Assembly (NCBI GenBank): GCA_025457915.1
Contig: JALOTL010000001.1
Location: 227,022 to 291,021 of the forward strand
Length of the DNA: 64,000 bases
Direction: 5' to 3'
Source: Spirochaetota bacterium
Lineage (GTDB): Bacteria; Spirochaetota; UBA4802; UBA5550
Position 1 is the first letter of the stretch, and each line of letters starts with the position of its first letter. The notes under the pieces were generated by a model. It saw nothing but the letters and a program-made list of their open reading frames with translations. It was not told the origin of the DNA and ran no database searches. Positions 20,421 through 31,064 of this stretch are shown here, piece after piece. A program made the position numbers and the translations under genes.

Positions 20421-23400
20421 TTATCATAGTTTTGTCGTCGTCGGTGGTATAATCTGAAAGGGCGTTCAAAATATTATTTTTGATTTCCTCGATCCGGTTT
20501 TTCGCTGAAAAGGAGAACACGTTTATAAGGTTCTCGATGTCGAACATCTTGAGGTTTTTGTCCCGGGCCTCTATCAATCCGTCGGAAAACAATAATACTA
20601 CGTCTCCGCTGTAGAGACGGAATTCAACGTCCCTGTTGAATTTACTCAAATCATCAACCACGCCCAGCCACATGCCCGATGTTTTAATGACCTCCACTTC
20701 GGCCCTGCCGTTCCTGTAGACAAGGATATCCAGATGGAGTCCCGAATGTACGACCCTCCCGTCTTCATAGAAGTTCAGTGCGGTCATGGTCATGAATTTA
20801 TCTTCATCAAGCTTTTTAATATTGTAGGTTATGCCCTTGTTTATTATTTTAAGCAGGCCGGTGGGTTTTATCAGCGGATTTTCCCTGATTATAGATTGTA
20901 TCGTCGACTGGACCATCATCATCACGAGCCCCGCCGATACTCCGTGTCCGGAAACGTCGCCGATGAAAACCCAGTCGGAATATTCCGTGTTTATCACGTC
21001 GTAATAATCTCCGCCGACTTCTTCGGATGGAATCATGTGCCCTATGACTTCGTAACCCTTCATCGTGGGCCTGTCCGGTAGAAGGACCGTCTGGATTTTT
21101 TTCGCCAGCTTCATCTCGCCCCACAACTGGTCCCTTACCTCCTCCAGCTCAGCGGTTCTTTTTTTTACCATTGCCTCGAGGTTCGAATAAAGCCTGGCAT
21201 TGTCGATGGATATTGCGACCTGAGTGGACAGGACCCTCAGGATTTTCAGTCTCTCCTGTGTAAAAACGCCGGTGCTCAGGTTGTTCTCAAGATAGAGGAT
21301 TCCGGAAAGCTTCCCCTGGTTTATTATCGGGTCGCACAGGATGGATTTTGGCTTCATTTTCCGGATATATTCGTCCCCGGAAAAGATGCCGTCGTTTGAC
21401 GCGTCGCTTAATATTACGCTTTCCTTTGTCCTGGCCACATAATAAACGATCGCGGATGAGAGGTCTTCGCTGTTTTCCACAGGGACCGATTGGAGCAGGT
21501 TTATTTTTTCGTTGTTTATGTCTGCATTGGCCTCTATTAACAGCATCCCGTCCTGCTCGAGGATCAGAAACCCTTTTTCCGCGCCGGCATTTTCTACCGC
21601 TATGATCATCAGATTCATGAGGAGTTTTTCGAGAACGATTTCACTTGAAATGATCTGCGAAGCCTTCATTATTGTCGATATGTCAAGCACGTCCGACGAC
21701 CCTTCCGACGTTCCTGAATCTGTCGAAAAGCTGTCGTCCATGGAATTCTTTTGCCTGTAAAGAAGTCCGGGGTGATGCTCCTCCAGATCCTTTACCTTTG
21801 CTGTTGCGCCCCATTTGGTGTAGCAGTATCTGGCCCGGGAAAGATAAATTTTCGCAATTTCATCATACCCAAGCCCCATGTAATATTTTGAAGCAAGCTC
21901 GTTTGCGAGGGCCTCGTTTTGAGTATAGCCGCTCTGTGAGGCTGAAATGATGGAATCGTGATACAGCTTCATCGCCTTTTCCTTTTGATTAAGCAGAGAA
22001 GCTTTTTCAGATTCTATAATGAGATATTTGTGAAGAAAATTATCCGGGCAGTTTTCAGCCCATTTCTTCATTTTTTTCTGGTTTTTCCCCAACGTTTTCC
22101 ATTGCACCCTTTTTTCATGATCGAACAATGTGGGCAGATAGGCCGTTATGGCCAGAGAGTAATAAAAATAAAATTCAGCCACGTGAAGGTTTCCCATGGG
22201 AATGTTTACTATCGATTCAAGTTCCTTTCCGATGACAAGGCAGTCATGAAACTGGCCGAATATGTAAAGGATTTTCATTTTCAACAGAAGGTGATAAAAC
22301 AGATCAAGCAGGTTGTCTCCGCTCCTTATGTCTGACAGCCTTTTTTCCTCGCTGTAGTTTCCGCCGTTCATGGTCGATTTGCCGTCAGTCAGCCCCTTCA
22401 TAACATGGAACAGCCTGTTGTTATCGGCATAGTTATTCATGATGAAAGGATCGTTCGTTTTTTTCTGGAATTCGGCATAGGCGCCGTATTCCTTGAAAAT
22501 TTCATCAAGATTGTCCCCGGTCATTGTTCTTGTCATTGTCCAGACGTTAATGCTGTGCCCTGCGTACATCATGTCGCCTGATTCGAGGCCCTCCATATAG
22601 GCTTTTCTTGAGAACTTGATGTCATTTTTCGCATGGTTTCTCCAGTGCTGGATGAAAAACGCATAAGTGTGATTAACCTTGCACATTATTTTTTTATTTT
22701 TAAACCTGTCGTTCAGGGCGAGGGCGGCTTCGGCTATTTCCTGGCCTGATTTATAATCGCCGAGGGCTGAACCGATAATGGTGGCATATGCCATGAAAGC
22801 GAAGGCCGAGGAATTGGAGATGCCGTTTTTTAAATAAAAATTCACGAACCTGGTTACAATAAACGCGAACAAATCCGGGCTTATGTAGTATGAGGGCGTG
22901 CCCACGCTGTTTATCAAATCGGTAATCGAGAGCTTTAAGGGATCATTTAATTCATGGATGTCCGGGATGTTTTTTATGCCGATTTTTTTTATATAAATTT
23001 TTGATTTTATGATTTCCAGGAGAAGGGAAAGCTTTGAAGGCTTCATGGACAGCTTTATCCCCAGAATCTTCAGGCCTTTCAGTCCGAGATCGACTGCCTC
23101 ACGCATTTTTCCTTTTGTAGTGTAAAGGACCACCATTATGTTATAGACGGAGGCCTTTTCAGTATCCGTCCTGGCATTATCCAGGATTATCATAAAGAGC
23201 TTTTCCGCATCGGCGAAATTTCCGTTGAGATATTCGCATTCCATGAGTTCCCTGTGTATTTCGAATGTCGTCCGGTATTCAGAGTACCATGATTTCGAAT
23301 CAAGCAGGGAAACCGCGGCTTTAAGATAATTGCGCGCAGAGGAATAGGCCGTTGAGTCTTTCGCTTTTTTCCCTGCCAGCAGGTTTAGTCCGGCAATCTT

Positions 23401-25581
23401 CATCCTTTCACTGTCGGAAGCGATTAATTCCAGGCCCAGGTTCAACTGGTTAACTATATAGAATATGTTGTCGCCAAGATCGCTTTCGGCGCAATTGTCG
23501 AGCACGGTGTTCCCGATTTTATAATGCATGTTTATTTTATCCCGCTCGGGGATGAGGGAGTATGCCGCTTCCTGTATCCGGTCGTGATGGAACATGTAGA
23601 ATTTATTTGTAAGGCTTATCAATCCTTCTTCCATCGCGGTGTTGAGATCGTTAAGCGTTTCATCTACGGTTTTACCGGTGATTATTGAAAGGGTTTCGAG
23701 CTTGAACCTGTTTCCGATGCAGGAACAGAGCTTGAGTATGGCCTGGGTCTTTTCCGGCAATTTGGAAATTTTTTCAGCCATCAGGTTGACGACGTTGTCC
23801 GTAACCTGCATAATGTCAATATCCTCTATGTTCCACATCCATCCCTTGCCGGGAACAAGCTTAAGTATCTCGCCTTCATAAAGCGCTTTCAGGAACTGGT
23901 TTATGAAAAAAGGGTTGCCGTTTGTTTTTTTATAAACCGTTTCGGCCAGCGGTCTGGACGTGGCGGCATCGCATTTCAGGAAATTGAGGATCAGCCTGTT
24001 TATGTCATCCGGACCAAGAGGGTTCAGGCGGATCGGGGTCATCCTTATGCCGCTTTTTTTTATATCCTCGATAGACCTGTTCAATGGATGATCCGCGTAT
24101 ACCTCCGAGTCCCTGAAGGAGCCGATAAGCATGAAATGCCTCAATTCCATGTCGGTGACCAGGGTCTTGATCAGGTTGAGGCTCGCAGGGTCTATCCACT
24201 GGAGGTCATCCAGAAAAAACACTACCGGATGATCGTGCTGGGAAAAAACCGAGATGAATTTTTTGAAGATGAAATTGAACCTGTTCTGGGTCTCGTTCGG
24301 TCCCAGCCCGAGTACGGGCGGCTGCTTGCCGATGATCATTTCAATTTCGGGGATGACGTCGGTGATGATCTTCCCGTTTGCGCCGAGCGCCACGTTAAGC
24401 AGTTCTTTCCATTTTGAAATCTGTTCCTTGCTTTCCGAGAGTATATGCCGGGACAGCTGCTGGAAGGCCTGTATCAATGAACTGTATGGGACTTCGTTCC
24501 TGAACTGCTCGTATTTGCCTGTTATGAAATAGGCCCTTTTTGTTATTACATATTTATGGAGCTCGTTTATAAGGGCTGACTTGCCGACCCCCGGGGGCCC
24601 GGAAACGAAAACTATTTCGCTGTTTCCCTCGCTTATCCTGTTGAAAACCTCGATCAGTATTTCAATCTCTTTCTGTCTTCCGACGAGAATCTGCGGTATG
24701 TTGAATTTCAGGGAGATGTCTTCACTTGCAAGTTCGAAATTTCCGATCGATCCGGTTTTGCTCAGCTGGTCCCTGCATACTATCAGGTCTTTCATGAGAC
24801 CGTAGCTGTTCTGATACCTCTCTTCGGCCGTTTTAGCGAGGAGCTTCAGGATGATGTTATTGAGCTGACCGGTTACGGCGGGGTTGATTTCGCCGGGGGG
24901 AATCGGTTTTCTGGCGATATGTGAATGGATGAGTTCCATGGGATCCTTTGAAATGAAGGGTACATTTCCGGTCAGCATTTCATAAAAGGTGATCCCGAGA
25001 GAATAGATGTCGGTCCTGTAGTCTATGGCCCTGTTCATCCTTCCGGTCTGTTCCGGCGACATATAGGCCAGGGTTCCGGTGATGACTTCCGGATTGTAGA
25101 TTTCGTCCCTTGAATGAGTGAGTTCGGATGCAATTCCGAAATCGGTTATTTTTAATTTTTTTGTGTCTGGATTTATCAGGATATTGTGGGGTTTGATATC
25201 CTTGTGAATGATGCCCTTTTCATGCAGTTCGCCGATGATTCCTGCGATGATGATCGAAAAATCAAGGAAAGTACCCGGCGACATCTTGTTTTCGAGGATA
25301 TATTTCTTCATGGAGATGCCGCTGAAGTCCTCGAGTATTATGGCGAAATTATTTTCGAAATTTATAATATCATAAGTTTTGACTATCCCGTCCATATCCA
25401 GTTTTTTTATGATTTCGTATTCCTGCCTGAATCTCGCAGTTTCAGACGGCGACGGGTAAACGTTTTTCAGAACCTTGATGATATATTTTTTTTTGTCCCG
25501 CTCCTTCTGGGCCCGGTAAATAATGGACTTGCCCGTTTCAGAGATTTTTTCAATTACCGTGTAGTCGGATATTGTTTTCAT
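20404..25581 (-). CDS. Ser/Thr protein kinase - AAA ATPase - GAF - SpoIIE phosphatase multidomain protein
   Basis: IIHKDIKPHNILIN/ITDFGIASE; VSGPPGVGKSALINELHK; GAF region; EEVGGDYYDVIN...VFIGDVSGHGVSAGLVMMMVQ, LLFSDGLIEARD. Confidence 0.94.
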   Translation of the reverse strand: MKTISDYTVIEKISETGKSIIYRAQKERDKKKYIIKVLKNVYPSPSETARFRQEYEIIKKLDMDGIVKTYDIINFENNFAIILEDFSGISMKKYILENKMSPGTFLDFSIIIAGIIGELHEKGIIHKDIKPHNILINPDTKKLKITDFGIASELTHSRDEIYNPEVITGTLAYMSPEQTGRMNRAIDYRTDIYSLGITFYEMLTGNVPFISKDPMELIHSHIARKPIPPGEINPAVTGQLNNIILKLLAKTAEERYQNSYGLMKDLIVCRDQLSKTGSIGNFELASEDISLKFNIPQILVGRQKEIEILIEVFNRISEGNSEIVFVSGPPGVGKSALINELHKYVITKRAYFITGKYEQFRNEVPYSSLIQAFQQLSRHILSESKEQISKWKELLNVALGANGKIITDVIPEIEMIIGKQPPVLGLGPNETQNRFNFIFKKFISVFSQHDHPVVFFLDDLQWIDPASLNLIKTLVTDMELRHFMLIGSFRDSEVYADHPLNRSIEDIKKSGIRMTPIRLNPLGPDDINRLILNFLKCDAATSRPLAETVYKKTNGNPFFINQFLKALYEGEILKLVPGKGWMWNIEDIDIMQVTDNVVNLMAEKISKLPEKTQAILKLCSCIGNRFKLETLSIITGKTVDETLNDLNTAMEEGLISLTNKFYMFHHDRIQEAAYSLIPERDKINMHYKIGNTVLDNCAESDLGDNIFYIVNQLNLGLELIASDSERMKIAGLNLLAGKKAKDSTAYSSARNYLKAAVSLLDSKSWYSEYRTTFEIHRELMECEYLNGNFADAEKLFMIILDNARTDTEKASVYNIMVVLYTTKGKMREAVDLGLKGLKILGIKLSMKPSKLSLLLEIIKSKIYIKKIGIKNIPDIHELNDPLKLSITDLINSVGTPSYYISPDLFAFIVTRFVNFYLKNGISNSSAFAFMAYATIIGSALGDYKSGQEIAEAALALNDRFKNKKIMCKVNHTYAFFIQHWRNHAKNDIKFSRKAYMEGLESGDMMYAGHSINVWTMTRTMTGDNLDEIFKEYGAYAEFQKKTNDPFIMNNYADNNRLFHVMKGLTDGKSTMNGGNYSEEKRLSDIRSGDNLLDLFYHLLLKMKILYIFGQFHDCLVIGKELESIVNIPMGNLHVAEFYFYYSLAITAYLPTLFDHEKRVQWKTLGKNQKKMKKWAENCPDNFLHKYLIIESEKASLLNQKEKAMKLYHDSIISASQSGYTQNEALANELASKYYMGLGYDEIAKIYLSRARYCYTKWGATAKVKDLEEHHPGLLYRQKNSMDDSFSTDSGTSEGSSDVLDISTIMKASQIISSEIVLEKLLMNLMIIAVENAGAEKGFLILEQDGMLLIEANADINNEKINLLQSVPVENSEDLSSAIVYYVARTKESVILSDASNDGIFSGDEYIRKMKPKSILCDPIINQGKLSGILYLENNLSTGVFTQERLKILRVLSTQVAISIDNARLYSNLEAMVKKRTAELEEVRDQLWGEMKLAKKIQTVLLPDRPTMKGYEVIGHMIPSEEVGGDYYDVINTEYSDWVFIGDVSGHGVSAGLVMMMVQSTIQSIIRENPLIKPTGLLKIINKGITYNIKKLDEDKFMTMTALNFYEDGRVVHSGLHLDILVYRNGRAEVEVIKTSGMWLGVVDDLSKFNRDVEFRLYSGDVVLLFSDGLIEARDKNLKMFDIENLINVFSFSAKNRIEEIKNNILNALSDYTTDDDKTMIIIKKL

Positions 25582-25684
25582 GGCGTTCCGGATTCCGTTA
25601 TAATATAACGAAAAAGATAATTGTCAATATTATTAATTGTTGACCGGCGCTGCTATCGGGTCCGGGTTTTAGACGGGTTGACGG

Positions 25685-26800
25685 TCAGGGACACAAAACG
25701 ATGCCTTTGGCCCAGAGGCATTCGCCGCACGGGGTCAAATTATAATAGCAGTCTTTTATGTCGACGGTTCTGTGGTGGCATCTTTCCGGGTCGGCACAGG
25801 TTGAGCAATCAGGATAATCAAAATATAAAAAAGAATTCCGGAAGGTTCTAAAATCTTCCTTTTTCCATATTTCAGCCAGGGTTTCTTTTTTAATGTTACC
25901 GTAATGCCGCTTCAAGTGGGTCCTTGATAATCCGAAATAGAAAGCATTATGCGTATGGGCCAGTTCGGGACATGGCGAGATATCGCCGCCGGATGTTATG
26001 AAGACCGTGCCCCTTTCTATAAACGGGCAGTTTCTATCCGTATCCGCCTTCTGTGATGCGACAGTCAGGCTGTTTTCGGAGATTTCCTTTTTTAACATTT
26101 TTTTTAAATCTATTTCCGGCCTGTCAAAAACAGTGTAAAGGATTTCGTCCTTCATGTCCCGGGTATAGGTGAAAATGTTGGTAACTATGAACCTGTCAAT
26201 ACCGGCCCACCTGCCGTAGGAAATTATATCCTTTATGTGATTGTAATTCGACCTGGTCGCCACCACCTCGATTCCTATCTCGGGAAAGGGTCTGCCCGAT
26301 GCTTTTTTCATGCGTATTAATTGCTCCAGGTTGGATTTGAACGCGGATGCGCTGGATCCCCGCCTGACGGCCTTTCCGCCGCCGGAGATATCGTCATCCC
26401 ATGAAACGAACACGCTGTCCAGCTCCAGATTTATTATCAGCCTTGATATTTTTTCTTCAAGGAAGCTCGCGTTGGTAACAAGCAAAATTTTTTTTCCAGT
26501 TCCCTTTAGAAGCTTCAGTAATTCTCCCGCACGGGGATTGCACAGCGGTTCGCCGAATCCGAGAATGACGATCCTTTCGAGGAATGGAAGGCCTTCGATC
26601 ATGGGCAGAAGACGCTTCATCTTATCCAATGAAAAATCAGATGGTTTCAGACCGACAATGGAATTTCTGGCGCACGTTTTACAGGAGAGGTTGCATTTCG
26701 ATGAGAGTTCGATATAAAGCTGGCGGATTTCATCGGAGACAAACGGTGTTTCTTTCCTGAAAAGCCAGCTGAAAAATTTTTTTTCGCTTCGCCCCGGCAT
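25685..26800 (-). CDS. Radical SAM/SPASM protein (possibly tungsten-oxidoreductase maturase-like)
   Basis: ELSSKCNLSCKTCAR = CxxxCxxC; C-terminal Cys clusters CSTCADPERC and PCGECLWAKGIVLCP. Confidence 0.88.
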   Translation of the reverse strand: MPGRSEKKFFSWLFRKETPFVSDEIRQLYIELSSKCNLSCKTCARNSIVGLKPSDFSLDKMKRLLPMIEGLPFLERIVILGFGEPLCNPRAGELLKLLKGTGKKILLVTNASFLEEKISRLIINLELDSVFVSWDDDISGGGKAVRRGSSASAFKSNLEQLIRMKKASGRPFPEIGIEVVATRSNYNHIKDIISYGRWAGIDRFIVTNIFTYTRDMKDEILYTVFDRPEIDLKKMLKKEISENSLTVASQKADTDRNCPFIERGTVFITSGGDISPCPELAHTHNAFYFGLSRTHLKRHYGNIKKETLAEIWKKEDFRTFRNSFLYFDYPDCSTCADPERCHHRTVDIKDCYYNLTPCGECLWAKGIVLCP

Positions 26801-26805
26801 TTTGC

Positions 26806-27282
26806 TTACCTGATAATAAAATCCTGGTCCGCATTCAGTGACCCGGGAAGCGTGTTTATGAATTTTTTTATTTCATCCCTTACTTCCCTGTAGTGGGCCA
26901 TCGCCTCTTCCCTTGTTTTCGCGGCGGTACCAAGGGCCGGGGGATCTTCGAATCCCCTGTGGATGATCCTTGCCGGGCCTGGGAATACCGGGCAGGTCTC
27001 TCTTGCGTTTCCGCACAGGGTGACGACGATATCGAAAGCTGTATCAATGATCTCATCCACGTGCTTCGCCCTCTGGCCGGATATGTCGATTCCTATTTCA
27101 TTCATCGCTTCCACTGCGAGAGGGTCGATCGTTTGCGGTTCGGTGCCGGCGGAAAACGGTTCAATTTCCGTTCCTTTTAAATGCCTTGCAAGGCCTTCTG
27201 CCATCTGGCTACGGCATGAATTTCCGGTACAGAGGAACAGGATTTTAATTTTTTTTGACATATCTTCTGTTAATCGTTTCAA
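26806..27282 (-). CDS. arsC: Thioredoxin-type arsenate reductase / low-MW phosphatase family
   Basis: ILFLCTGNSCRSQMAEGLARHL P-loop; FDIVVTLCGNARETCPVFPG. Confidence 0.9.
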   Translation of the reverse strand: MKRLTEDMSKKIKILFLCTGNSCRSQMAEGLARHLKGTEIEPFSAGTEPQTIDPLAVEAMNEIGIDISGQRAKHVDEIIDTAFDIVVTLCGNARETCPVFPGPARIIHRGFEDPPALGTAAKTREEAMAHYREVRDEIKKFINTLPGSLNADQDFIIR

Positions 27283-27486
27283 CTGATTATTTCAATAATT
27301 AAATAATGGTAATGCTTCGATTCAGGCCCGGGCGACGGGGTCATATAAAATACAGGATCTATTTGTATTTGCAAGCAAGAAATAAAATAAATTTATGGTT
27401 TGGATAAAGACTTTATTCAGTTGATAGAGATTTTCAATTTTTGTGCATAAATCGTGGATGTATTTTGCTAATTGAATCTGGGTTGT

Positions 27487-28659
27487 TTAGACGTTGTTAT
27501 TTAAATTGATGTCCCTTTTCCTGTTATGAAGTTCAATGCAGATAAATGCAGTGGCCGGCATGCTAAGAAACATTCCAATGCAGCCGATGGCCGATTTTAT
27601 CAGTTCGCTTAATACCGGGTTGTAATTTAAAATAAGCCAAAATGGCATTCCCGGGTCCAGGCGCATTGCAATAAGCAGTACCATGGGGAGAGCACTGCCC
27701 ACATAAGCAAAAAGCAGGGTATTGACGGTGGCACCGAGCATGTCGGAACTTACGGTGATTACGGATTTGAATGCTTCTTTGGTTGTGATGCCCGGGTGGA
27801 CCCGAAAAATTTCTTCCGTCGCCGATGAAATCGAAATGCACACGTCCATTATTGCTCCGAGAGCCGCTATTACGATACCCGCAAGTGCGAGACCGTGAAG
27901 ATTAATTTCAACAGTTGAAGCGTAAAATACGGTCATCATTTCATCGGTTACAATTCCGGAAAGATGCATCATCCATCCGGAAAACAGTGCGAGTATTGTG
28001 GCGAGTATCACGCCGGAAGAAGCGCCCAACACCGCGGCAATTGTTTTTTTCTGAAATCCCAGAATAATCGGTATGGTAATAAAGATTGCGAACAGTGAAA
28101 TTGCAACTGCTATCGGCAATGGAGAGTATCCTTTAAGTGTAAGCGGTATAAGAATACTGAATATGAGAAAAATTGTCGCGATAAGCGAAAATATCGAAAA
28201 AACACCCCTGAGACGGCCTACCAGGATAATTGATGAGAACAGCAATACTCCCAAAATTAATATTCCATAGGTATTATCCACATCGTAAATTGAGATATAT
28301 TCGATATCATCGGCGCCTTCAGCTTTTGATATGCCGATAAAAACAGTGTCGCCTTCATTGTAAAATATATCTTTTGGCATATCATCCTCTCCTCGATAAA
28401 CGGCTATATGTTTTTTTCCTTTTCGTTCACCGTTAATAATCAACAGATGTACCTTGATTTCTACAGAGCCGGATGATTTATCATCGAGTTTAACGCGCTC
28501 TATTTTTATAACCCTGGCGCGGGCAAAAGATCGAGAATCATGATATGAATTTTTTTCTTTGCCATAAGAAGGATGGACATAAAAAAACATGATCGATATA
28601 ATAATGAGAAATAAACCCGCGCATGAAAATTTTTTCGTGTAAGATGTAAATGGTTTCAT
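27487..28659 (-). CDS. YibE/F-family membrane protein
   Basis: SAxGVILATILALFSGWMMHLSGIVTDE; GAIMDVCISISSATEEI; multiple TM helices. Confidence 0.92.
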   Translation of the reverse strand: MKPFTSYTKKFSCAGLFLIIISIMFFYVHPSYGKEKNSYHDSRSFARARVIKIERVKLDDKSSGSVEIKVHLLIINGERKGKKHIAVYRGEDDMPKDIFYNEGDTVFIGISKAEGADDIEYISIYDVDNTYGILILGVLLFSSIILVGRLRGVFSIFSLIATIFLIFSILIPLTLKGYSPLPIAVAISLFAIFITIPIILGFQKKTIAAVLGASSGVILATILALFSGWMMHLSGIVTDEMMTVFYASTVEINLHGLALAGIVIAALGAIMDVCISISSATEEIFRVHPGITTKEAFKSVITVSSDMLGATVNTLLFAYVGSALPMVLLIAMRLDPGMPFWLILNYNPVLSELIKSAIGCIGMFLSMPATAFICIELHNRKRDINLNNNV

Positions 28660-28668
28660 TGTATTTCT

Positions 28669-29145
28669 TCAATGGCCTTTTATTATTTTTCGAACTTCTC
28701 CCCAGTCGTTTATCAGATACTCATTTCCGTTTATTTTAACATTGGCCAGACCGGCTGAAAAATCACCGGCTGAAGTGAATTGCGGACAAATAACAAAACA
28801 TCCATTAGTATTTATGTATCCCCATAGATTTCTTCCTTTTTCTGTTACCATGACAGCCGCGAGACAATAAGAGAAATCATGAGCGTTTGCGAACTGTGCA
28901 GAGACAACAAAATTTCCTTTTTTATTTATATAGCCGTATTTCCCGCATGTTTTCACCCGCGCAAGATTATCGCAGAAATTGTAAGCTTCATCAAATATCG
29001 GTGGTATCATGCATCTGCCTGAATCGTTTATGTAACCCCATTTCCCATTTTTATTTTGTAAAGGTTGTAAGACGGAATCATTGCTTGAGACAGATTCAAC
29101 ACCAATAAAAATCAATCCAACAATTATAAAACACTTGGCGATCAT
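28669..29145 (-). CDS. WG-repeat secreted protein
   Basis: NGKWGYINDSGRCMIPPIFDEAYNF / CGKYGYINKKGNFVVSAQF / NLWGYINTNGCFVICPQF. Confidence 0.9.
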   Translation of the reverse strand: MIAKCFIIVGLIFIGVESVSSNDSVLQPLQNKNGKWGYINDSGRCMIPPIFDEAYNFCDNLARVKTCGKYGYINKKGNFVVSAQFANAHDFSYCLAAVMVTEKGRNLWGYINTNGCFVICPQFTSAGDFSAGLANVKINGNEYLINDWGEVRKIIKGH

Positions 29146-29312
29146 AAAGGTGCCTCCTTGGTCAAGTTGTTAAACGGTAAAAACAAATTTGATAAAAGGC
29201 GTTTTTTTTTCGTTGCATTAATATCACCAAAATCGTCAGGATATAGAGGCGCATAGCTGGATGATCTGAATTATAGAAATTTGTATTATGCCTGTACGTA
29301 TTCATAACAGTA

Positions 29313-29651
29313 TTAATGATCGCAGACGTTTGACCCTGCATTTAATTGCCCCCAAAGAAAATCCTCGACAATATTAATTGGATTGCCTGCCAGGGCTCCG
29401 GTCACAACTTTGATGTCGTTTTCTTTGAAAATTTTTATTGCCTGTGAACCCATGCCGCCGGTGATTACACATTTTACGCCCTTTCCGGCGAGCCAGCTCG
29501 GCAGCATACCTGGTTCATGAGAAGGAGAATCAAAATATGAAATGGAAAGAATTGTTTTTTTACTCTCATCAATAAGGAATATGGCAAATTTTTCACAATG
29601 CCCGAAGTGCTGGCTGAGAATGCAACCGGTAATGGGAACTGCAATTATCAT
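29313..29651 (-). CDS. NifX/NifB-type dinitrogenase Fe-Mo cofactor biosynthesis domain protein
   Basis: MIIAVPITGCILSQHFGHCEKFAIFLID; VITGGMGSQAIKIFKENDIKVVTG. Confidence 0.88.
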   Translation of the reverse strand: MIIAVPITGCILSQHFGHCEKFAIFLIDESKKTILSISYFDSPSHEPGMLPSWLAGKGVKCVITGGMGSQAIKIFKENDIKVVTGALAGNPINIVEDFLWGQLNAGSNVCDH

Positions 29652-30082
29652 TTTTTCACTCCTTTTATATTTTTTTTAAACTCCGTTTTTTTCATTACTG
29701 AGATTATATGAAATGTGGCTTCATTAATGTTTGTCATATTTGCATCTTTTTCGCGCACTTTCAAAACACTGTTGTTGATTAAATGGGAATGGAAGAAATA
29801 CGCTATAAAGTGAACACTTGAACGTCCGTATTGTTTAATAAGCGCAAGAAGAACGGCAATTATACCGGATGAACCGATGCCGGTCGGACATCCGCAACTG
29901 CCGCAAAATGGACAGGAGCTGTTGAGAACAATAGCTCCGGTAAAAATAGACCACAACGCAAAAAAGCGAATTATTGCATTACCAACGGCACTTTTAAAAT
30001 TAATTTTTTTTACTGCCTCATAAACCGTTGGATTGTATTCAGTCATGTAGTCATGGCATAATCTTAATGATGACTTACTCAT
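29648..30082 (-). CDS. Small membrane protein with CPFCGSCGCPTG motif, orp-like cluster-associated
   Basis: 144 aa; overlaps the downstream NifX-type gene by 4 bp; hydrophobic segments around the Cys motif. Confidence 0.65.
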   Translation of the reverse strand: MSKSSLRLCHDYMTEYNPTVYEAVKKINFKSAVGNAIIRFFALWSIFTGAIVLNSSCPFCGSCGCPTGIGSSGIIAVLLALIKQYGRSSVHFIAYFFHSHLINNSVLKVREKDANMTNINEATFHIISVMKKTEFKKNIKGVKK

Positions 30083-30101
30083 TCAAAATCTCCATTATTC
30101 A

Positions 30102-30986
30102 TCAAAAATTTCCTTTTTTGCTTTGCAATGAATCAGCAATATCCGAAAAAACTCGTTGTGCAGTCGTTGTGATGCCAGCCCCATCATTGTAGAATGGAGT
30201 CCCCGCATCGCTTTTTTCAACAATTCCAATATCAATAGGGATTGAACCGAGAAATGGAACATTCATGTCAAGCGCCATGTTCCGGCCACCGCCGCTTTTA
30301 AAGATTTGGGATTCGTTTCCGCAATGCGGGCATATAAAACCACTCATGTTTTCTATCACGCCGATCACCGGCATGTTAAGCTGGCGGCAGAAAGTGATTG
30401 ATTTGCGCACATCGACAAGTGCCACATCCTGTGGCGTTGTAACTATCACGGCTCCCTCTGGCTTTTCCATCAACTGGCATACGGAAAGCGGTTCATCGCC
30501 GGTACCCGGAGGAGAATCGACGATCAGATAATCCAGATTGCCCCAGAGAACATCTTTTAAAAACTGTTTGATGATGCCGTATTTTAAAGGACCGCGCCAG
30601 ATTACGGCGTCGTCCGTTTCGGAAAGCATAAATCCGACCGACATTACTTTTAGAAAATCATCATATTCAACCGGCAATATCTTGCCGTCATCTGTACCGA
30701 ATAATTTTGAATTCTCGAGCCCGAGGAGTTTGGGGACGCTCGGCCCGTGAATATCTATATCCAGCAGCCCGGTTTTAAACTTTTTTCTGGCAAGGGAAAC
30801 CGCCAGGTTTACGGCCACGGTGCTCTTTCCTACGCCGCCTTTACCCGAGAGGACGACGATCTTATGAGCGATTCTGGACATGTTATCTTTAAGGGCCTGG
30901 TTTTCCTCGGCGTCTTTGACTGCCTTGACTGTATCGATGGGATTTGCTTCAAAGAGTGTCCCATTTTTGTCCTTTTTATTAAACAT
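30102..30986 (-). CDS. Mrp/NBP35-type P-loop ATPase
   Basis: IVVLSGKGGVGKSTVAVNLAVSLA deviant Walker A; DSPPGTGDEPLSVCQL; GVIENMSGFICPHCG. Confidence 0.95.
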   Translation of the reverse strand: MFNKKDKNGTLFEANPIDTVKAVKDAEENQALKDNMSRIAHKIVVLSGKGGVGKSTVAVNLAVSLARKKFKTGLLDIDIHGPSVPKLLGLENSKLFGTDDGKILPVEYDDFLKVMSVGFMLSETDDAVIWRGPLKYGIIKQFLKDVLWGNLDYLIVDSPPGTGDEPLSVCQLMEKPEGAVIVTTPQDVALVDVRKSITFCRQLNMPVIGVIENMSGFICPHCGNESQIFKSGGGRNMALDMNVPFLGSIPIDIGIVEKSDAGTPFYNDGAGITTTAQRVFSDIADSLQSKKGNF

Positions 30987-31064
30987 AATTTTTTCTCCTT
31001 AAAATTCATTCTCAGTATTCTATATGGTATTTCACCCGCCTTTTTTCATTGATTCAGAAATTAG

